Shown here piece after piece: positions 50,985-60,224 of a DNA stretch of 64,000 nucleotides. A model generated the notes under the pieces. That model did no database searches. It was not told the origin of the DNA and worked only from the letters and a program-made list of their open reading frames with translations. Position 1 is the first letter of the stretch. Every line of letters starts with the position of its first letter. The stretch lies in NCBI RefSeq assembly GCF_900099775.1, contig NZ_FMTM01000005.1, positions 186,001 to 250,000 on the forward strand. The letters are read 5' to 3'. This DNA is from Rhizobium mongolense subsp. loessense. Its GTDB lineage: Bacteria; Pseudomonadota; Alphaproteobacteria; Rhizobiales; Rhizobiaceae. The translations under genes and the position numbers were made by a program.

Positions 50985-52064
50985 CTAATCAACTAAAGAG
51001 GCAATATCACGAAACATCGCTGTCGCGTCGCGCTTAGCTCGCGCAACATACTCTGCAGCAGCAACCTTTTCGGCATCGCTCCATTTGAACTCCGAGCTAA
51101 ATGCTGTGCCCGCGTCTGTCGCCAGCAACCCCGGAATGCCTGCGTCTATCAGCATCCCGCGCGTCTTGGACGTGTTTGACGCAACAGCGACAAAGGGAGT
51201 ATCGGCAAGAAGGCAGAGACAGGCGGCATGAAAACGTCCCGCGACAACGCCTTTTGCCTGGGCGATCGTTGCCAAAATCTCAGTCGCCGGACGGAAACGA
51301 GAAAAGTCTCTAGTCATGGCCCAGCGCTGCATCATGTTGGGTCGGAAGACCGACTTTCGAAAGGCCTTGTATGATATGCGCCCCGGAGAGCGATGAGGCG
51401 GAGTCCCCCTAACTTGGCCGCTCGGGGAAAATACCACACGAGGTCGCAGCTGTTGATCCATGAAGGGATTTTCCAAGTCGCTGGTGTTGAGATTCAAGAA
51501 AGTCGTATCCTTCCGTCGAATCGCGAGATCGATGATTTCCTTTTGCGCCACCTTGTTGGCGTTATCCGTGACAACAATTTGGGTATTCCGTTCTGTTCCG
51601 GACGTCGGAGCAAATACATTGCTTGAGATCGTCAAATCCGGCACCACATTGACGCTAAGGCCCATTGAAGTGGCGCTTTTTGCGCTCAGAGATTCCCTGA
51701 CATAGATCTTGTCGAAAGAACTGCATGCCTTTGCGATAGCCTCGTCATTTCTTTCGAAAACCGAGTTTATGAGTACGCAAGCCACCCCCGCATCACGGCA
51801 AAAAGGCGCGACATCTGCGAGAGCCTTTGCCTGTTTGGTTGCATCATGGAGAGTACCTTCACCATTAACAATAACGAGGTCTGCCTTTCGCATATGTTCC
51901 TGTACAAGTGGCTGCTCACGCCAATCGACATGAACGGATGACGTCGCGCTAATTTCGATGCCCTCTTGAGAGGCGAGGTTTACAATTTGAGCTACAACGA
52001 GACGGCATCCCAGGTGCGGCTTTGTAGAGGTATCATTGATCAAAACGGCTTTGCGAATGGCCAT
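50985..52064 (-). CDS. Polysaccharide pyruvyltransferase-family protein
   Basis: 359 residues from ATG 52064, which has AGGA 8 bases upstream; the longer frame to 52220 has no ribosome site. Seen: a GT-B-like family start KAVLINDTSTKPHLGCRLVV, ADLVIVNGEGTLHDATKQ (the family-typical G-E-G-T loop), CVLINSVFERN, KIYVRESLSAKSA, VVPDLTISS, and the C-terminal VVAGRFHAACLCLLADTPFV with the conserved R-F/Y-H. Known: this family adds pyruvate ketals from PEP to exported sugars, giving negative charge. It lies in the minus-strand group 50985-55259 with an acyltransferase and a sialyltransferase-like gene. Confidence 0.82.
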   Translation of the reverse strand: MAIRKAVLINDTSTKPHLGCRLVVAQIVNLASQEGIEISATSSVHVDWREQPLVQEHMRKADLVIVNGEGTLHDATKQAKALADVAPFCRDAGVACVLINSVFERNDEAIAKACSSFDKIYVRESLSAKSATSMGLSVNVVPDLTISSNVFAPTSGTERNTQIVVTDNANKVAQKEIIDLAIRRKDTTFLNLNTSDLENPFMDQQLRPRVVFSPSGQVRGTPPHRSPGRISYKAFRKSVFRPNMMQRWAMTRDFSRFRPATEILATIAQAKGVVAGRFHAACLCLLADTPFVAVASNTSKTRGMLIDAGIPGLLATDAGTAFSSEFKWSDAEKVAAAEYVARAKRDATAMFRDIASLVD

Positions 52065-52262
52065 GGAAAATCCTGAGAATACGAGAACATGTTTGCCTGC
52101 CTTGAGCAGAAGCGGAAGAAGATCAAGTGCCGTAAGAAGGCCAAAACTGGATCTACCCATCGTCGGCCATAAGGTCGCCCGACTGTAAGGCAGGGCTTTG
52201 ATAACGCCAATTCTAAACACCTATAAAGACGATAATTATGAGGCAATGCGCCTGGAGCTCGG

Positions 52263-54191
52263 TCAATTGATTAGAGTGCCAACGATATTCTTTGCGACAA
52301 CATCTGCACCTGCCCTCGTGAGGTGAAGTTTGTCGTAAATATAAGCCTGGCCTCCGGATGCCAAAACACAGTTATTGTCAGTTGTGCGGCAAAAAGAATG
52401 CGAGGGAAAAACCCTGACTATATTGCCACCCTTTATGCTGTCCAGGTAATCAACTGCGTCTTTCGCCTGGGAAGAATATTTTTCCTTAGAAACCGAAACT
52501 GTTGGCTTCAGGTTGCCGGTTAGCATTAGTTTGGCGACCTTGGCCACAACCTGTGAATCTCCTCTGGGGACAGGGTACAGCAAAACAACCCGAATGCCGG
52601 CTTCCTGTAGTTCATTCACCGTCGATTGAAGCGCTTCGCGCACCATGGCTTTCCCCTTCGAAGACGCAAGCGTGATTTGTTGTTTGTTGAGCACCAGGTT
52701 CTTCTCGTCGAAAAACGTGATCCACGCCCCAGCCAGGATAACTGTTTTAACCCCACTGGCTTTGATACGTTCGAATGCAGTCCGAATATAGTTTGGACAG
52801 CCTTGTGCGGACTCTCCACTGCTCTTAATTCCCACAATTGGAGCGCATGCGGTATGTGTCATCTGCTCCAAAGCAATGCCGTGTCGATCGAGTTGCGCGG
52901 CTAGAGAGGGGCTCAGTGACGAAGCTATGGAATCCCCTACGATCGCGTAGCTGGAATCATGCTCAGAATTATAAACGCAACTTGGTTCCGGCAATTGAAG
53001 CGGAGAAGGGTCCTTAAATGCTAGACAGCGTCGATTCCATGCGTTCTCTTGAATAAAATTAGAAATTTGCGGTGGTAGCCGGGAAGGGGCGCCTTTCGTG
53101 AGGTTTCCGTAGATTCCAAAACTAACAAGCGCGATTGTAAAGACAGCGCAGCCACCGACGAATCCTTTGCTAAGATGAACTTCTTGATCAGGCTTGCGTC
53201 TGAATGGCAGCTCAATGAAACGGTATGTGCAATATGCCAATGCCAAGGAGACGACGATCAAGGCGAACATCGTCATTCCGTTTGGCACGTCTACGCTGCG
53301 AATTTTAGCAAAAGCAAACAGGGGCTGATGCCACAAGTACGCGCTGTAGCTGATCGTGCCCACCATCACTAGAGGTGGTAGTGATAGGCTATTTCCTACA
53401 AAATTCCCGCTTCTCGCAAATGTTAGGACTAAACATGTTCCAGCTACTGCCAGACTTGCTGCGGGGAACTGAGAGCTCTCATCGAAACAGATAACCGCAG
53501 CGCCGATAAGGATGATCCCCGCGCAAGCCCACCATCCGTGATCGCGTTCTCGGCCGCCGGAGAAGACAGCGCAGGCCCCTCCAAAGAAAAACTCCCATGC
53601 TCGTGTCGGAAGAAAATAAAAGTTCAGTTCGGGATCATATTTCGAGCATATGTAACTTACTATAATACTGACTGTGGCTCCTGCCACTAAAAATAGTAGC
53701 GTTGCGTTCTTCTTGTATGTCTTCTTGCCTATTACACGTAGCAAAAACGGATAGATCGCGTAAAACTGCTCCTCGACCCCAAGGCTCCATGTATGAAGTA
53801 GCGGCATTTGGGCCGTTTCAGGCGAAAAATACCCACTTTTTGTCCAGAAGAAGATATTTGATACCGACAGGCATGCTGCAATAACTGAATCCGAGAACGC
53901 GCGTAATTCCGCTGGCATCATCCAATACCACGCGGCCGGTACACAGCATGCGATTACAAAAAAAAGAGCGGGTAGAATTCGCCGCGCACGCTTTTCGAAA
54001 AAGCGTGCGATGCTGAATGTTCCTGCCTCTATATCCCTTAAAATGATCGATGTTATCAGATAGCCGCTAATCACAAAAAATACATCGACGCCGATAAAGC
54101 CTCCGGGCAGAGCATTTGGATACGCATGGAAAACAATCACGGACAAGACAGCTACGGCGCGAAGTCCTTCGATCTCTGTCCTGTATTTCAT
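52263..54191 (-). CDS. Membrane O-acyltransferase with SGNH domain (AT3-SGNH), copy 3
   Basis: 642 residues from ATG 54191 (GAGGG about 10 bases upstream). Seen: KYRTEIEGLRAVAVLSVIVF, GGFIGVDVFFVISGYLITSI, LHTWSLGVEEQFYAIYPFLL, YSAYLWHQPLFAFAKI; SGNH part with SYAIVGDSIASSLSPSLA and a final YDKLHLTRAGADVV (Asp-x-x-His). The GDSI, in place of GDSH, keeps the catalytic Ser. Clearly more distant from copies 1 and 2 than these are from each other, so it was probably acquired separately. Downstream of the sialyltransferase-like gene on the same strand, 342 bp apart. Confidence 0.92.
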   Translation of the reverse strand: MKYRTEIEGLRAVAVLSVIVFHAYPNALPGGFIGVDVFFVISGYLITSIILRDIEAGTFSIARFFEKRARRILPALFFVIACCVPAAWYWMMPAELRAFSDSVIAACLSVSNIFFWTKSGYFSPETAQMPLLHTWSLGVEEQFYAIYPFLLRVIGKKTYKKNATLLFLVAGATVSIIVSYICSKYDPELNFYFLPTRAWEFFFGGACAVFSGGRERDHGWWACAGIILIGAAVICFDESSQFPAASLAVAGTCLVLTFARSGNFVGNSLSLPPLVMVGTISYSAYLWHQPLFAFAKIRSVDVPNGMTMFALIVVSLALAYCTYRFIELPFRRKPDQEVHLSKGFVGGCAVFTIALVSFGIYGNLTKGAPSRLPPQISNFIQENAWNRRCLAFKDPSPLQLPEPSCVYNSEHDSSYAIVGDSIASSLSPSLAAQLDRHGIALEQMTHTACAPIVGIKSSGESAQGCPNYIRTAFERIKASGVKTVILAGAWITFFDEKNLVLNKQQITLASSKGKAMVREALQSTVNELQEAGIRVVLLYPVPRGDSQVVAKVAKLMLTGNLKPTVSVSKEKYSSQAKDAVDYLDSIKGGNIVRVFPSHSFCRTTDNNCVLASGGQAYIYDKLHLTRAGADVVAKNIVGTLIN

Positions 54192-54533
54192 AAATCGGCG
54201 CCCTCGAGTGATTGAGAAGTCGAGGTCATATTTGAATGAGCAAAAATAGCAATATCGAGGCGGCTCCTTCAATCGGGGCGCTTCCGGTAAGCCACAGCGA
54301 AATATCTGGACCAGCAAATGCCGCAGCGTTTACACGCTCTTGATGGATGTGCGCCGATCATCAGCAGAATTCGCTCCTGAGGCCACGTCCCGTTGTCAAG
54401 CTTGAAGAGTACCCGCTATCCCCTCATTGTGACCTGCGACCAAGAAGTATCCTCGGGCGGGGACCGCCTTGCGAAGTTCCGGGTCTCCCGTCAGTCTGCG
54501 CACTCCATCGACCTAGTGTGGCTATACGTGGCA
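54192..54533. other. 342-bp region between copy 3 acyltransferase and its partner gene
   Basis: No gene or hairpin recognised. It may hold a promoter for the acyltransferase gene, which is transcribed leftward. Confidence 0.35.
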
Positions 54534-55259
54534 TTAACGCATTACGCCGGCATTCCATAGCGGTATGCCGATCGCTGAGGAAACTTGAGGGTCCGCGGTG
54601 TAAAGCGGCCACCCATCGCGCAACAGCTTGCTGAAAACCATCTCGTCCATCGTTTGATGAAGTCGCCCAAGATTTTCGTCATTGTACGCATGCCCGGTGG
54701 ACCGAGGATTAATACCGGTAATTATGACTTCACTCGCGCCATGGCAAAAGGCAAACAGCACCGCATTTACCCCGTTGGAACACTTTTCACTCGCGTCCAT
54801 TTCCGCAGTCTTTAGGCCGCAAACTTTATCGAGTAGCGCCATTCTTTCGTACTTGTTGACAAGCGTTAGACTCTCGTACTGGTAGTGAAATGCGCTCAAG
54901 CCCGCCTTGAGTGCTTCCTCACCCTCCGGCCAGAGAAAGACATATAAGGCCTTTGTGGACTGCCCCCGCAGCACCCGGCGAACCTCAACCGCGTTGGTAT
55001 TTTGACCTCTGATCTGGTTGAATTGCATGAATGTAATGTCTGGTCTCTCGATGCCCCAGCTTTTTGTGACAGCCTGAGACCCGTTGACTGTCACAATGCT
55101 ATAATTGCGATCTAATCCAGCAGGGAGATTTGCTTGCGGGGCAGATCCAACCACGACTACGGGACCGCGAAACGGACTGCGTAAATCCGGAGGGCTTGGC
55201 CGTGCAAGTTTGTATTTTAGTGTTCGGTACACCCGCTTGCGAAGTTGACTAATGTTCAT
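54534..55259 (-). CDS. Sialyltransferase/MptE-like protein (unassigned glycosyltransferase-like)
   Basis: 241 residues. Seen: GPVVVVGSAPQANLPAGL near residue 33, VTVNGSQAVTKSWG, KYERMALLDKVCGLK, then EKCSNGVNAVLFAFCHGASE leading to VIITGINPRSTGHAYNDEN, and SAIGIPLWNAG near the end. The last elements are shared with 37860-38576 and with the decayed copy at 41368. The GSxP loop plus N/S-G-x-x-A...G-I/F...H resembles GT29/GT42 and MptE/DUF115 folds. Product unknown; a glycosyltransferase for an acidic or rare sugar is my best guess. It is followed on the same strand by acyltransferase copy 3. Confidence 0.6.
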   Translation of the reverse strand: MNISQLRKRVYRTLKYKLARPSPPDLRSPFRGPVVVVGSAPQANLPAGLDRNYSIVTVNGSQAVTKSWGIERPDITFMQFNQIRGQNTNAVEVRRVLRGQSTKALYVFLWPEGEEALKAGLSAFHYQYESLTLVNKYERMALLDKVCGLKTAEMDASEKCSNGVNAVLFAFCHGASEVIITGINPRSTGHAYNDENLGRLHQTMDEMVFSKLLRDGWPLYTADPQVSSAIGIPLWNAGVMR

Positions 55260-55524
55260 AATAACTCAAGGATTTCATAGAAGTAGGCAGTTCGCGTGAC
55301 AGCCAGTTTTCTACCGGTCAGTTCGACGTTCGGCAGTCGAGATACGGTTTTGTTCTCGTCGTGATTATTACCTTGACACTTCTAGTAGTCGCAAGCCAAT
55401 AACTTTGCAAAGACCACACTTTGAACAATCACACGCGCGGGGCGGCCTTCAGGAGACGCTACAGATAGCGAAGATTTCAAGCGCCCGCTCGGCCTTGCTA
55501 AGAAAACGATCAGGTAGCGTTGTC

Positions 55525-56439
55525 ATGGGAGAGATATTTCACTCAGCAAACCGCCCGTTGTCACGATCCATTATTAAAATCGGCGTTAGGCTGTTTCTCG
55601 GCCGATCTAAAAGCCATTTTCAAGATTGGCTGCCGGGGCTCAAAATAATTTCCCCCGAGGAGCGGCAACAAGCCTTAATTCGTTATCGGTCGGTCGATAT
55701 TGTTGAAACGCTGGCTTTTGCCGATGTCAATCCAAACAAGCCTGACTGTGTTTTTATCGTCGGCAGCGGCCCGTCAATCAACCAGTGCGCAATTGAGAAG
55801 ATACCGGCCGGCAGTGCGTTGTTACTCAACGGAGCGATAAGCCTTATTGGATCAAAGATACAAGAGCCGCTCGCTGTAGTTGTGGAGGATGAGCGCTTCG
55901 TGTGGAGGCATTTCACTCTCCTTAAGGAAAAGGTTCCTCAGAACCTTCCATGTTTACTATCGATCAGCGTCATTCGAGCGATTTGTGAGATTGACAGTGC
56001 CTGGCTTCGAGACAGAAAGGTCGTGCTCATCAGAAACATTCTTGCACCATATGGGCAAAAACGACGTTCAGAAGTGGCTGTTCAAAGCGGCTGGCTTTTC
56101 CGGAGTGAGAATTCGGCAGTATCGATAGATCCTGACAAAGGCATATTCCCCGCGGGCTCTGTCGCCGCAACTGCCATGCAATTTGCGTTAGCGTCGGGCG
56201 CGACACGCATTGGCCTTTTTGGTATAGATATTTCGAACGCGAATCTCCCTCGGTTTTACGAAAATGAGACCTCCTCCGCTTATACTGGAATTTTATCGGC
56301 GGAGCGTCGTATTCTCGCGTTCTTCGCGGCGGCAAAGCAGTATGCAGGTAGAAAGTCCATTGAATTGGATTGTTTTTCGCCCGTTTCCGCATTGCTGAAA
56401 ATCGGCTATCGCTACGACGGACGCTTCGAAAACGACTGA
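55525..56439 (+). CDS. MptE/DUF115-like protein with sialyltransferase-type motif
   Basis: 304 residues from ATG 55525; the frame is open to 55405. Seen: DCVFIVGSGPSINQCAIEKI (G-S-G-P-S loop), ALLLNGAISLIG, VVVEDERFVWRHF, and PAGSVAATAMQFALASGATR followed by IGLFGIDISN. The pattern is the DUF115/6-hydroxymethylpterin pyrophosphokinase MptE-like type that is also seen in bacterial GT42-like glycosyltransferases. Fifth gene or relic of this general kind in the region. Convergent with the ELM1 gene, whose stop is the next base. Function unknown. Confidence 0.6.
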   Translation: MGEIFHSANRPLSRSIIKIGVRLFLGRSKSHFQDWLPGLKIISPEERQQALIRYRSVDIVETLAFADVNPNKPDCVFIVGSGPSINQCAIEKIPAGSALLLNGAISLIGSKIQEPLAVVVEDERFVWRHFTLLKEKVPQNLPCLLSISVIRAICEIDSAWLRDRKVVLIRNILAPYGQKRRSEVAVQSGWLFRSENSAVSIDPDKGIFPAGSVAATAMQFALASGATRIGLFGIDISNANLPRFYENETSSAYTGILSAERRILAFFAAAKQYAGRKSIELDCFSPVSALLKIGYRYDGRFEND

Positions 56440-57414
56440 CTATTCTCCAGTCAATGGTCCGGGTTGGAACCCGATCCTTCGTTCAATGACGCGCGCTATA
56501 CGCTTGGCTTCATTTAGCGGTGAATACGAATAAGCCTCAAGTCGACCTTCGAACGACCGCGTCAATTTCAATGTTTCTCGCAGATCCCGATGAAAGCGCT
56601 CAAACTTCACCAGCCTATCGCCGGGAACAGCTGACAGATCCAAGGAATATACCGGTCGGCCGGTCACTAGCGCCTCGCATGGCATTGTCACTGAATCCTT
56701 TGTGATGAGAAAGGCGTCAGCCGCCGCGACGTAGTCAATGTAAGGATTTGGCTCACATCGATCCCAAACGGTGACGGTTGGTGATTCCATCTCGCGTAGT
56801 CTTCGCAAAGTCTCATCGTCGGATCTTCGAGATGTTGACACGAGAACTTGCCAGTCGCCGTCTGCAAGAGTTCTAACTGCGTCCTGGATGCCGCTTATCG
56901 CCCGATCGTCATAAACGTAGGCACCGTTTGAACCTCCCACGAATACGGAGGCTATTTTGCGTCCGTGCGGACTATACCGGCGCCTGGCATTTTCCCGCCG
57001 GAGCAGTATCTCTTCGGCCCGGAGCCGATGTGGCACGCCTACCATCCGCTCGTATTGCGGCAGTTCATCGAACTCATTTGTCCAGTCATGATTGGATACG
57101 AAAACCAAATCATAACCGGATACCCTCGGACGCTGGAGATGCACTATAAACGGCCGGCTTTTGAAGGCTCGTTTCATCTTTATGACGTGGCTTTCAGACC
57201 TAAAACCACAGGAAATGATGACATCAGGCCTTGCTTCTCGTGAAGAGAACAAACGCGGCGAAAAATATTTTGAGATGCCGTGTTTTACTACAACGGGTTT
57301 TTGAAGGACTGGCCCACCAAAATTATTCGCTACGCCGGTGCATTGAGACATCGTACCAATTTTGGACTCGCTGACAACCCATGCGTTGAGCAGGTCGCTC
57401 TTGACCGGATCCAT
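56440..57414 (-). CDS. ELM1-family protein (GT-B-like)
   Basis: 324 residues from ATG 57414, which has AGGG 8 bases upstream; ATG 57477 and TTG 57507 give longer versions. Seen: NAWVVSESKIGTMSQCTGVA, the usual ELM1 start, RPDVIISCGFRSESHVIKMK, PFIVHLQRPRVSGYDLVFV, ASVFVGGSNGAYVYDD, and ITKDSVTMPCEALVTGRPVY. Bacterial ELM1 homologues (Pfam ELM1, named for a plant fission protein) look like GT-B glycosyltransferases and are found in cell-envelope loci. Function here unknown; a sugar transferase is plausible. Confidence 0.75.
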   Translation of the reverse strand: MDPVKSDLLNAWVVSESKIGTMSQCTGVANNFGGPVLQKPVVVKHGISKYFSPRLFSSREARPDVIISCGFRSESHVIKMKRAFKSRPFIVHLQRPRVSGYDLVFVSNHDWTNEFDELPQYERMVGVPHRLRAEEILLRRENARRRYSPHGRKIASVFVGGSNGAYVYDDRAISGIQDAVRTLADGDWQVLVSTSRRSDDETLRRLREMESPTVTVWDRCEPNPYIDYVAAADAFLITKDSVTMPCEALVTGRPVYSLDLSAVPGDRLVKFERFHRDLRETLKLTRSFEGRLEAYSYSPLNEAKRIARVIERRIGFQPGPLTGE

Positions 57415-57521
57415 TCTAATTACCCTGTTCGAGACCACGTGGCTGACGTAGTCCCTTCGCTTGTTTTCCGAGGTCATGTTGTTATCAAGCCGTCTCACGG
57501 ATTCCAAGTGAGGTTCACCAA

Positions 57522-57842
57522 GTGAGTATCAGGAGACCAGATCAGGATTCTGCGACATTTTTCGTGTCTGGCAATATCCCAAGGCGGCAAACGCTCGCAG
57601 GCCAAAACGAGGACGGCCACGTGATCTCGTGGCAGCAGCGTGACGTCAATCTGCTGCCCGACCCCATTCTAAACTTAATGGCAGTCGCGTTCCGCCGCAG
57701 CGTTTACATGAATCTGATGGCTATGCAAGACGACCAGCCGAATGCTTCCCGGCAGATGCGCCGTTTTGTCAGGCGCGATGAATACTCGACTTTCCGGTCA
57801 TTGGCCGGTAATACGCCAGCTCGAACCTTATCGCTTGGCTGA
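57522..57842 (+). CDS. Hypothetical protein (106 residues), doubtful
   Basis: Seen: GTG at 57522 with GAGG 8 bases upstream, and an open frame that ends 28 bp before the ABC exporter gene. Segments such as VISWQQRDVNLLPDPILNLM look protein-like, but no family is recognised and no start ATG exists. It fills most of the gap between the ELM1 gene and the exporter, so it may be real or a decayed gene. Confidence 0.3.
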   Translation: MSIRRPDQDSATFFVSGNIPRRQTLAGQNEDGHVISWQQRDVNLLPDPILNLMAVAFRRSVYMNLMAMQDDQPNASRQMRRFVRRDEYSTFRSLAGNTPARTLSLG

Positions 57843-57869
57843 GCCGGCGGGGAATTCATACGAGCGCTC

Positions 57870-59624
57870 ATGTCTCCAGCAAAACAGAACGTCCGCACTC
57901 TTGAGATATTGAAGCGGGTGGTCTCCGAAAATTTTAGGGACCATATTCCAGGCTATAGCTTCGCGATAGCCTGCCTCGCTGCGGTCGCGCTTTCTACTGC
58001 CTATACGGCTTACGTGATGAAGAGCATTGTCGATGAGGCCTTCGTCAGTAAAGACGCGGAGCTCGTCGGGCTAATCTGTCTCTCGCTCTTCGCCGCATTC
58101 GTCATCCGAGGATTTGCAAGCTATGGTCAGGCTGTTGCTCTTTCAAGGGTCAGCAACGGTATCGTCGCCCGCTACCAGAAGCGGCTTGCGGCCCATCTAA
58201 TGACGCTTCCGGTCGAATTTTTCGACCAGCGACGGTCGGGGCAGGTCGCTGGGTTATTGAGCCAGAATATTTCCGGCATACGCGACGTTCTCAATCTGAC
58301 GGTTACGTCGACGGCGAGGGACATGCTCTCCTTCGTCTCGCTGCTCGCAGTGATGGTCTATCAGGACCCGCTGCTAAGTACCGTCGTTTTGGTGATGGCA
58401 CCGGCGCTGCTCTTCGGGCTCAGGTATTTTTCACGTCGCCTCAAAGAAGTTGCGGCAAGAGGCATCCGGCTCAACAGCATTTTCTTCGGAACTTTGCAGG
58501 AGACGATCCAGGGCATTTCCGTGGTTAAGGCTTTTACGATGGAGCGCGCGCTGGAGGCCCGGGTCGAAAACGTCATCATTGCGGTCGAGAATCGAGCCAA
58601 TCACCTTGCCCGCCTCTCCGAACGCAATGCACCCGTAACCGAGAGTTTTGCCGGCCTCATGCTGGCCGGTGTACTTGCTTATGCCGCCTATCGCTCGATC
58701 TATTTCAACGTACCGCCGGGTGCCTTCTTCTCTTTCTTCACGGCGCTGCTGCTGCTCTACGATCCACTGCGCCGTCTTGCGAAGCTGCAGGTGCAGATGG
58801 AGCGCGCGGCCGTCCACGCACGGATGATCTATGAAGTGCTGGACATGGAGCCACGCCAGCGCGACCTGCCCGATGCTAAGCCGCTGAGGCCGACGGAGGC
58901 ACGGATCGAATTTCGCGACGTCTCCTTCGCTTATGGCGCCGATAGCGTTCTCAACGGCGTCAGCTTCGTCGCCGAAGGCGGTAAGACGACAGCGCTCGTC
59001 GGCCCGTCCGGCGCCGGAAAATCGACGATCATGAATCTGATCCCGCGCTTCTATGATCCGGCGGGCGGCGAGATCCTGATCGACGGGCAGGACATCGCCC
59101 ATGTCACCAAACAGTCGCTGCGTGAGCAGCTCGCCTATGTCTCGCAGCAACCCTACCTCTTCGAAGGCTCGATCCGCAACAATATCCGATATGGCCGGCC
59201 GGATGCGACGGATGCCGAGGTCGAGGAAGCCGCACGGCTTGCCTACGCGCATGATTTCATCTTGGCGCAGCCGCAGGGCTACGATACGCCCGTCGGCGAA
59301 AGCGGCGTGACGCTGTCGGGCGGCCAGCGCCAGCGCCTGTCGATTGCCCGCGCGCTAGTGCGCAACGCTCCGATCCTCTTGCTCGACGAGGCAACCTCCG
59401 CTCTCGACACCGAATCCGAAGCTGCCGTCCAAAGGGCTCTCGACGAAGCGATGACCGGCCGCACCGTCGTCGTCATCGCCCACCGGCTTTCCACCGTCGT
59501 GCGCGCCGACAAGATCGTCGTCATGCAGCAGGGCCGTGTCGTCGAAGAAGGCAATCACGAGACGCTTTCGAAGCTTAATGACGGTCTTTACGCTCGGCTT
59601 AGCCAGTTGGGATTCAGTGCGTAA
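57870..59624 (+). CDS. MsbA-type ABC exporter (half transporter)
   Basis: 584 residues. Seen: six membrane helices in the first 310 residues (SFAIACLAAVALSTAYTAYV, AGLMLAGVLAYAAYRSIY); Walker A GPSGAGKST; Q-loop YVSQQPYLF; signature LSGGQRQRLSIARAL; Walker B ILLLDEATSALDTES; H-loop IAHRLSTV. Known: homodimeric exporters of this group flip lipid A or other lipids. Codon use is GC-rich and ordinary, marking the end of the accessory region. Being near the capsule locus it could move a lipid-linked precursor, but it fits equally as the housekeeping MsbA. Confidence 0.93.
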   Translation: MSPAKQNVRTLEILKRVVSENFRDHIPGYSFAIACLAAVALSTAYTAYVMKSIVDEAFVSKDAELVGLICLSLFAAFVIRGFASYGQAVALSRVSNGIVARYQKRLAAHLMTLPVEFFDQRRSGQVAGLLSQNISGIRDVLNLTVTSTARDMLSFVSLLAVMVYQDPLLSTVVLVMAPALLFGLRYFSRRLKEVAARGIRLNSIFFGTLQETIQGISVVKAFTMERALEARVENVIIAVENRANHLARLSERNAPVTESFAGLMLAGVLAYAAYRSIYFNVPPGAFFSFFTALLLLYDPLRRLAKLQVQMERAAVHARMIYEVLDMEPRQRDLPDAKPLRPTEARIEFRDVSFAYGADSVLNGVSFVAEGGKTTALVGPSGAGKSTIMNLIPRFYDPAGGEILIDGQDIAHVTKQSLREQLAYVSQQPYLFEGSIRNNIRYGRPDATDAEVEEAARLAYAHDFILAQPQGYDTPVGESGVTLSGGQRQRLSIARALVRNAPILLLDEATSALDTESEAAVQRALDEAMTGRTVVVIAHRLSTVVRADKIVVMQQGRVVEEGNHETLSKLNDGLYARLSQLGFSA

Positions 59625-59818
59625 AATCGTTGCGGTTCAGAACTCGCGCGGAATTTGGTGTCTTCGCCACAAACCCGTAGTGCCTTGTGCTCGAACGGGA
59701 GCTGCCGCCAACGATGTCGCCGAGGGCGCGCGGTGACCTTACAACGCGCTTCCGCAAGAATGCGATATGATAAAAAACGCATCCTAGCCAGCTGCTTAGC
59801 TTAGAATTGCACGGAAAA

Positions 59819-60091
59819 TCAGACTCTCACTCTGATGATGTCAGGAATTTCGAGGGGGATGTGCGCCTCGTGGGCGGCATCGATGAAGGCTTGCCTTGCT
59901 TGCTCTTTCGACGTTCTTCCCTCAGCTACGCCGATGCATACTTCCATGGCATCGAAAAATGCTTTGCCATCAGAGACTGGCCAATACCGGAGAAGCATAT
60001 CTAGGGCTTCCCGGGTATTTGTAATAGTGTAGAGTTGTCCGCTTTTCTTGCAGACGATCATTACCGGCTGAACCCATTGCGCACTGTCCAT
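59819..60091 (-). CDS. DUF982 protein
   Basis: 90 residues from ATG 60091; GTG 60103 is the alternative. Seen: WVQPVMIVCKKSGQLYTITN, ALDMLLRYWPVSDGKAFFDA and ARQAFIDAAHEAHI, the full DUF982 pattern that is abundant in Rhizobium. Function unknown. No operon partner; the flanking gaps are 194 and 133 bp. Confidence 0.88.
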   Translation of the reverse strand: MDSAQWVQPVMIVCKKSGQLYTITNTREALDMLLRYWPVSDGKAFFDAMEVCIGVAEGRTSKEQARQAFIDAAHEAHIPLEIPDIIRVRV

Positions 60092-60224
60092 GGCTCGCCC
60101 CACAACCTATCGGCAAGTTAACTCTCGCTGGAATCTTGCGCAGGCGCAAGCGGATTCAGAGGCTGGATTAAGTTCTCATCGATCCAAGAAGGCACAAAAG
60201 AACGCGGGGGAGCACTTACCGCGC

